Shown here: positions 58,101 through 64,000 of the stretch, one piece after another | Position numbering within the stretch: the stretch's first letter is position 1 | Layout: each line of letters opens with the position of its first letter | Assembly (NCBI GenBank): GCA_027579435.1 | Contig: JANBPK010000925.1 | Coordinates: 62,001-126,000, forward strand | Origin: Candolleomyces eurysporus | Lineage: Eukaryota > Basidiomycota > Agaricomycetes > Agaricales > Psathyrellaceae | Direction of reading: 5' to 3' | DNA: 64,000 nt | The notes under the pieces: model-generated | The model's database searches: none | The model's input: the letters and a program-made list of their open reading frames with translations, nothing else | Told to the model about the DNA's origin: nothing | Translations under genes and position numbers: made by a program

Positions 58101-58592
58101 AAAGAGGCACATAGGCCTGTCATTAACCTGATGACTCCAAGCCCACAGTTCGTACAAGAAACGTTCTCTGGAGTGACGGTTTGAATTGATGACATGTATT
58201 TGACTTGGAGGAGATCCGGAACGGAATCAAACGGCGCGGCCGATGTTTCCTACTTTCGGGTCAGCAACGGGGGNATCTGATCTGAGATGAAGTTGATCTC
58301 ACCTCATTTGGAAATCATTGTCTGCTAGTGAATCTCCTCCATCCAACCTGAGCGCCGTGTATAAGAATACCGCAAAAGATGGACTCGTGTTGTTTTGCGA
58401 TACCCTTCCCTCCCTATCTAATCTTCTGTGTGTCCTTCGCTGTCTTGACGTCCAATGCCTGCCGATAGATCGCGAGCCTCGAGGCAGGGGTCCGCTGCTG
58501 CTCTCGGTGAGAGTGGGATACATGCCCTATCGGTTGACTCCTTTGACTGACGACACTGTTTAGATACTTCATCCACATCGTTAATCCCACCG
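55128..58592. other. Long intergenic region with small unproven ORFs
   Basis: 3.5 kb. Single Ns lie at 56137 and 58274. Small frames around 55225-55630 overlap on both strands and could not be supported. Two near-identical 23-bp units containing CATGGAGTAGT are adjacent at about 56445-56490, with a third copy of the core near 56142. Frames near 57095-57518 are unrecognised. Confidence 0.45.
55676..55888 (+). CDS. Possible 70-residue protein, unrecognised
   Basis: A single-exon frame from ATG to TAA begins MTPPIIGFSTGRHGDTPTLS and includes SFENISLSVDDRLMFIEPVS. Composition looks protein-like and an A/T-rich TATA-like stretch lies about 30 bp upstream. No family is recognised and it may be chance. 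Confidence 0.22.
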   Translation: MTPPIIGFSTGRHGDTPTLSEANKEYMRSDRGISSKNAGLSFENISLSVDDRLMFIEPVSDENKRIAGVH

Positions 58593-59997
58593 ATGACCTC
58601 CGGAGGTATCGCGTTTGCGCCCAACGTAACGCCTGGGACCTTCAATGATCCCCCACCTCCGCTGGATGACTCCGACTTTCCTTCGGAGTCCCTTCTCTTT
58701 CCTCCTCAAAGCGACGACGCTTTACCTCCTCGAAAGTCTGTGCACGGCAGGAAGAAACCCGAGAATCATATTCCCCGCCCACCGAACGCTTTCATTCTCT
58801 TCCGTTCCGCGTTCATTCGAAGCCAACACGTCTCGACTGGTGTTGAGACCAACCATAGCACCCTTTCAAAGATCATTGGCTTGACGTGGCAGAATCTTCC
58901 TAACGAGGAGCGTCAGATTTGGCACCGGAAGGCGAAGCTGGCGGAGGAGCAGCACAGGATCAAGTTCCCGCAGTACGCGTTCAAACCACTGCATTCGAAG
59001 ACAAAGGGAGGTAAACGGAGGGTGAGGGAGGTTGGACCAAAGGACCAGAAGCGCTGCGCCAAGATTGCAGAACTGCTCGTTCAAGGGAAGAAGGGCCAAG
59101 AACTCGACGACGCGATCAAGGAGTTCGACAAGACTCACGTTCCGCAGGTCGTGATGCGGTTCGAGGCGCCGATAACTGAGCAGTCTTTCCAGCGGTCGGT
59201 GTCTGCTCCACTTTCAGAGACACGGCCATCCTCGTCACGCAAACTGCGAACTTGCAGTTCACCTTCGTCGCGTCGTTCGACACCTGCCGTTTCCTGTTCC
59301 TCACCCTCCCCATCGCCACCTTCACCCCAACCATCGGTTCCTTCGCAGGACATCGAACCAAGCCATTCGTTTTTCTCTGTTCCTTCCTTCGATCATCTCT
59401 CCTTCCAGATGAAAGGAGAGCCACTATTCGTCAGTGCTAGACTTCTATGTTATGTTCGAGAGAAACTGACCATTCCTATAGGATTTTAATTCGTTCTCTT
59501 TTAATGCACCCACACCATCGCCTGTACCTTCGTTCACATTCAACTCTCATTCACATCCTATCAATCCTTTGGATCACACATTCTCTCACTCTCCCTCACA
59601 ACCTAATTCCATCCCTCAACTTCGCGTTGACACCTCCTTCGTCGAAACAGAGCCATGGTCTCCAATGGGCGACAGTCCCTGTTCCCCTTCAACCAATAGC
59701 ATGCCAACAACGCCGGCATACCCTGCCAACGCACTGCCCGAGGAAGTGTATGGTAGCTACCACCATGCCGAGGCACCGCCTGAATACAGCCTACACGCGA
59801 AGTCGATGAACGGCGGATCTCAGTCGCACTTTGGAACTTACCAAGGGACTCCTTCAATGTATGGCTCTGCTGGGCAATACACGGATCCACACTGCACCTA
59901 CTCAGCCATGCCTCTCGAAGGAGCCCATCCACAGGCTCATCCAACCCACCTCAATTATTCTTCGTTTATGTCGGGCCTGCCGGCTTATTCTCTGTGA
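58593..59997 (+). CDS. HMG-box transcription factor (MATA_HMG-type)
   Basis: This is a sequence-specific HMG-box regulator, of the class that includes fungal sexual-development factors; its targets are unknown. The box starts at about residue 65 with IPRPPNAFILFRSAFIRSQH and continues STLSKIIGLTWQNLPNEERQ and IWHRKAKLAEEQHRIKFPQY. A basic stretch (SKTKGGKRRVREVGPKDQKR) follows, then Ser/Pro-rich sequence. One intron (about 59429-59481, GT-AG, phase 0) joins EPLF to DFNSFSFNAPTPSPV. The C-terminus is rich in Ser, His, Pro and Tyr, ending SGLPAYSL. About 450 aa. An upstream region with many stops supports the ATG at 58593. Confidence 0.9.
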
Positions 59998-62900
59998 TAA
60001 TCTTCCTTTTCCGTTGTTGTACTTATAGCCTTCGTTTTAGTCGACTCGTCAGATTCCTCTGGGCATTGGCGGAGAACAGGCCAGAGCTGGTATTCTCTGC
60101 CTGGTTCTCCAGTATATTAGGAACTATATCCTACACTTCCGACGGAAAACTCATCCCATCCGCCTTAATTCGCGCATCAGCTTCATACCCACGCTACTAT
60201 CTGTATTTTTACTCACCTGTGACCTGTTAAAGCTTTACCTTAGGACTTGCACACTCATTAGAGTTGTAGAAACCCTGTTAACGCGACATTCGCAATACAC
60301 TCAATATTCCACATGGATACCTTGTTTTTTTTTTCGCGCCCTGTGAAGCCAAGGACTCATTAGACAAGTGTTCAAGGATAAAGTACAAGGCGTTCTCGGC
60401 AACACACCGGAAAAGTCAATTTCACTTCGCCAATGACGCCTTCTCATCACCATGGTTTTCGAAGAGGGACCTACAAGTCCGCGCGGTCCGGGCACCGGGT
60501 AGCTGGATTTGTAGAGCATGCATAAAGGAACGTTCAAGTTCAGAACAAGAACTTGAGCCATCGAAAATATTGGCTCCATGATGAGCGCTCAGCATTGATG
60601 GATCGACCAAGTCTAAAGCTATGAAAGAGCTTCGGACGTTCACGCTTGCTTCGAATTCGTAGGAACTGCGAATGTGCTCCAGAGGGCATGGGTAAATTGT
60701 CGTTTGAATACGAGCGGTCATTCGGAATCCATGAGTAATTGAGGTTCGGCCAGAGTGCGAAAGGCAAAAGACTTCTCTATTGTCCCTTGAAACGCTTGGA
60801 ACCGATCTTTCGCCATCTGAGATAACGGGATATATATCAGGTGGCTCTGAAAAGATAGCGGGTCCGAGGGTGGCAGACGAAGTAATATAACACGATTTTC
60901 AAGGAGATTCGACACCGGATGGCTTGATGAAAGGACATGGGGTTGCGCAGCCCGTCGCGATTCCACCGCGTTTCGGGACGCCTGAAAACGGTCAATAACC
61001 AATCAATAACGCGTCTGGGAACCGTCGAATGGGCAAAGCTTACGTACCACGGTGATTTTGGAACTTTGAGCAGGCCGGAGGCAAACAACAATCGGGCTGC
61101 CTCCGAGACGCTCGATCGAACAGGAGAAGGTTAACGACATGACAGAAACGTGAAGGAGGACATTTTGAGCCTCCTATGCTTCAGCGAAAGCAACCGCAAG
61201 TTCTACTCAGTCGCCAGGGACGGTGAAGAGAGATTGCCCATTTCCAGACAGGGCGTCCGTCGGAGATAGTAACTAGCCAGTTGGACCCTAGGCAAGACCC
61301 TAGGCAAGACTTTCCGCTCTGGTGGGTTGACAGTTGGTCATCGGCTGCAATCCTTGACTCGGAGGCCCCAAAGTGGGCCGTTACCCGAGTGTCGACCATC
61401 CCGGCCGGGCGAGTCGGAGGGAAAAAGCGGTTCCAACGGCTTTACGTGTTCCAGCCTCACCCGCTATGTTGAATGCCCGCCGAATCTTGGTTCGCGGGAC
61501 GAGGAACGCGATGGATCATACAAGATCTTGTTGTCTGGCGGGTTGTGGAATGGAGAGCACTGATGACGGCAGGTAGCAAGAAGAAAAGTGGCCGCCACCA
61601 ACATTTGGCGTTGTCCCTATTTGTCCCAGTCGCGCCCACCAGCATTTACAAGGGCCTAGAGCTCAAAATCTACGCGACAATATTCACGGTGGCTTCAAGT
61701 TAATGCTATATGCTTAGTGGAGAAGGATTAGAAAGGGAAAAGCAGCATATCTAATGACAGAATGCTTCGTTGTGGCCACTGGCAGTGTGGCGCATTTTCA
61801 GAGGATCATTGATGGCCTCGAACGCGTGCATACCCTTTTCTCTCGCTTCCACCCCCTGATGAGCCTCGGTCGCCCACTGTTGCCATCCAGGCGGCCGTGA
61901 AATGCGTAATTGTAGACACTCTGACGTCGGTGTACAACACGCTCCACTTACCTATACCGGAGCTGCGAGCCTCGTTGTTTTGCCTCGTGCTTTCACACTT
62001 CTATATCCAGAGGTGAGTCCGGACGGACTGCGCACACCGGACAGACAATGGGAGAATACAAAAGCAGAACTCTCAATTCCATCCAGTGTACTATGATACC
62101 GAAGTAATCAACGTTAGTGACTCACAGCAACGCGGGAGAGACAACAATGCCTTAGGCTATGTTGGTGGACATTAGACAACGGTCTCGGGAAGGGGATATT
62201 GATATGATGTTCATTCACCAGCTACTATGATCGACTCAACGGAATGTTGCCTGGACGTGATTTCCTAGGAAGGAGAAAGCCGCAGGCTTTATTTCCCGCT
62301 AATGTCGATCTTACCCTGAAATCTATCCCTTGAATGAGAAAACGTGATGGTCTTCACAATCAAATTCTCGATACCGGAACGGGATAGACAGCACAGATTA
62401 CAGTGGTGGGCGGCCATTGAATGCGCGGAAGACTTCATCTCTTGACACAGAAAATGAAGCCTGGGGCATAGCTCGTTGAAAATTCAGGGTTTGTGCCTTC
62501 ATCTCTGAAGGGAATGGTCAAGGGGGATTGACGTTTGATAGGCGCTCCCATGCATTCGTCGCGTCGTAATTAGGCGCTTCAACGATGAGGGATATAAGTG
62601 CGGGTCCAGATCGCTCCAGACCCTTGCAGTACTTATCGTAGACAGACAGCACGGAGAATCCAAGCAACACCACTAACATGAGGAAGACTTACTGCATGGT
62701 AAATTACAAGTGGGTTAATGATACATAAGAGAGATGTAAGCGAAGATAAGCAGTGAATACAAGCAAGTAGCAGGTACAGCAAATATAAATACAACAACAA
62801 GGGTTCAAATGAAGGAGTACAACATGACCATGTCTGAAAAGCTCGAATCAGTCTAATTGGCAGGTCCTAATCATGCGTTCGAATCGTCAAAAAATCGTCT

Positions 62901-63076
62901 CCAGTGCATGAATTCATCAACACCAAATCCGTCACAGATGAAGGGACCACATCCATTTTCTCCGTCCTCGGCCGGTTGAAGGCCGAGATGAAGGGAAGGG
63001 GAAGTGCAGGGGTCCAACCATTGAAAAACCAATGTCACGGCATTCCAAATGGCTTCCGAGGTCACGAGCGGCGGGG
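59998..63076. other. Long intergenic region, no gene recognised
   Basis: 3.1 kb. Short frames only. A 12-bp unit CCTAGGCAAGAC is directly repeated at about 61287-61312. No RNA gene or transposon was seen. Confidence 0.5.
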
Positions 63077-64000
63077 TTAGTCCCCGCCCCGCGCAACAGC
63101 AACACCCGCTGCGACCCCCACACAGAAACTGGCACCAACCAGACCGCCAATTACGACCCACTTCTGAGTCTGAGCTTGGTTTTGGAAGTTCTCTGGTACC
63201 AGCTGACCAGCATCCTTCTCGTCGAACTCCTGCTCGTCCATCGTGTTGTCGGATGCACGCCCGCGATTCCTGGGGGTAGCAGGCGGCGTCGCTCTCCGTG
63301 AAGGCTCAAACACCAGCGCGAAAGGCATCAAACACATCCTCTTCACCGCCTCCACCACCCTCGTCTTCAACGACCCCAACATCGACACCGTGAACAAGAG
63401 CAACGACGGGAAGCGCAACGGATCAAACGAGTGCGAATGGGTGTACGCGATAATCCTGGGAGCAGCATGCTTCTCTTCCAAATCATGTTCAAACGCAACC
63501 TCGCCCCCCTCCTCCTCCTTCGAACTCCCATCCACCTCCGATCGCACTTCATCCTGATGTTCTTCTCCCCGCGGCGCCCCCTCACCCAACAGCATCGACC
63601 TCTCCCTAATCCCAACCGCCACATCCCTCGAGAAATCAGCCATCCCCACTGCCTCTCCCACTTCTCCTTATCCCATCCCCTCCACCCAGTTTGCGTTGAC
63701 CCCTTCCTCTCACCACCACCACCACTCCTCCTCAACCCCCGCTCCTTGGAGAGCGATCTGGAGTACAAGCTAGCGAGGTCACCTCCGTGAAGCCCGCGCA
63801 CCACCCGATCCAGCTCTCTCCACTTCAAAACTCTCCCCGCGGCTTCCATCCTCAAGGTCGCAAGCGTCTCGGGAGAGTGAAACAATCCATGCTTGAGAGC
63901 GACTGCGTCCCTCGGCCTGAAAGGCGACAAGACGAGTGGGGCATGAAGCACCTTTCGCGCGGATATTTCAGGATAAGCCGGTACGCTAACACTGGAGGAG
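63077..64000 (-). CDS. Unrecognised protein with a C-terminal membrane anchor, C-terminal part (start lies beyond the window)
   Basis: The open frame enters from the right edge (PAYPEISARKVLHAPLVLSP, then HSPETLATLRMEAAGRVLKW), passes a likely 65-nt intron (about 63646-63710, donor gtgaga, acceptor ggcag), and continues MADFSRDVAVGIRERSMLLG to a stop at 63077. A hydrophobic stretch (PLRFPSLLLFTVSMLG) lies in the middle, and the extreme C-terminus is one membrane helix (WVVIGGLVGASFCVGVAAGV) with two or three residues after ARG, like a tail-anchored protein. No family is recognised. The intron is inferred; without it the frame would change at about 63680. Confidence 0.65.

Noticed and set aside
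63367..63951. Single 194-codon minus frame at the right edge
   Set aside because: Its 3' half is low-complexity Arg/Gly/Trp. Splicing out about 65 nt moves to the other frame, which has a membrane anchor and normal composition.
1..64000. tRNA genes, CRISPR arrays, operon-like ribosome-binding sites
   Set aside because: The window is fungal nuclear DNA. No cloverleaf with matching A and B boxes and no spaced short repeats were recognised by eye; a covariance-model scan would be needed to exclude a tRNA.

Overview
The window is nuclear DNA of a filamentous basidiomycete, most likely a mushroom-forming agaricomycete. Genes are dense and split by many short introns (mostly about 47 to 70 nt). 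There is a class I hydrophobin, a heme-thiolate chloroperoxidase-type enzyme, an expanded P450 family and F-box proteins, and the housekeeping genes carry fungal versions of eukaryotic proteins. No species is claimed. Every product was read by hand-splicing translated frames, so exon borders are inferences from GT/GC-AG signals and family similarity.

Left part (1 to 23 kb). SFM1 (partial) and GWT1 form a divergent pair, followed by a metallophosphoesterase. Three tandem cytochrome P450 genes on the minus strand follow; the second and third arose from a tandem duplication of about 2.9 kb whose junction is visible. RRP46 (exosome), a chloroperoxidase-type peroxidase, a DUF4743/Nudix hydrolase, an F-box protein and an MCT-type major facilitator transporter come next. 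The P450s, the peroxidase and the transporter make a loose oxidative/transport neighbourhood, interrupted by the unrelated RRP46.

Middle part (23 to 47 kb). A class I hydrophobin with a clear TATA box is followed by 3.4 kb with only decayed gene pieces. Then come ribosomal protein L27 (eL27), chromatin assembly factor subunit CAC2, nucleoporin NUP54/NUP57, an asparagine- and glycine-rich protein of unknown function, mitochondrial ATP synthase gamma (ATP3) divergent from eIF2 beta, and a Zn2Cys6 transcription factor whose downstream side is strongly purine-rich on the plus strand.

Right part (46 to 64 kb). The mitochondrial ribosomal protein uL14m (MRPL38) is divergent from a hexokinase. Two adjacent unrecognised small membrane proteins appear to be paralogues with the same intron phases, and lie next to the mitochondrial calcium uniporter MCU. 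An HMG-box regulator follows, then a long gene-free stretch and the end of a protein with a C-terminal membrane anchor.

Sequence quality matters here. There are 15 isolated single N characters, most beside homopolymer runs. In the coding exons where it can be tested, removing the N restores the reading frame. CAC2 has an apparent one-base insertion in an A7 run. No CRISPR array, rRNA, tRNA or intact transposon was recognised. The most unusual items are the unrecognised membrane-protein pair, the 14-nt exon carrying the P450 oxygen-binding motif, and the switching between GT and GC splice donors among the P450 copies.
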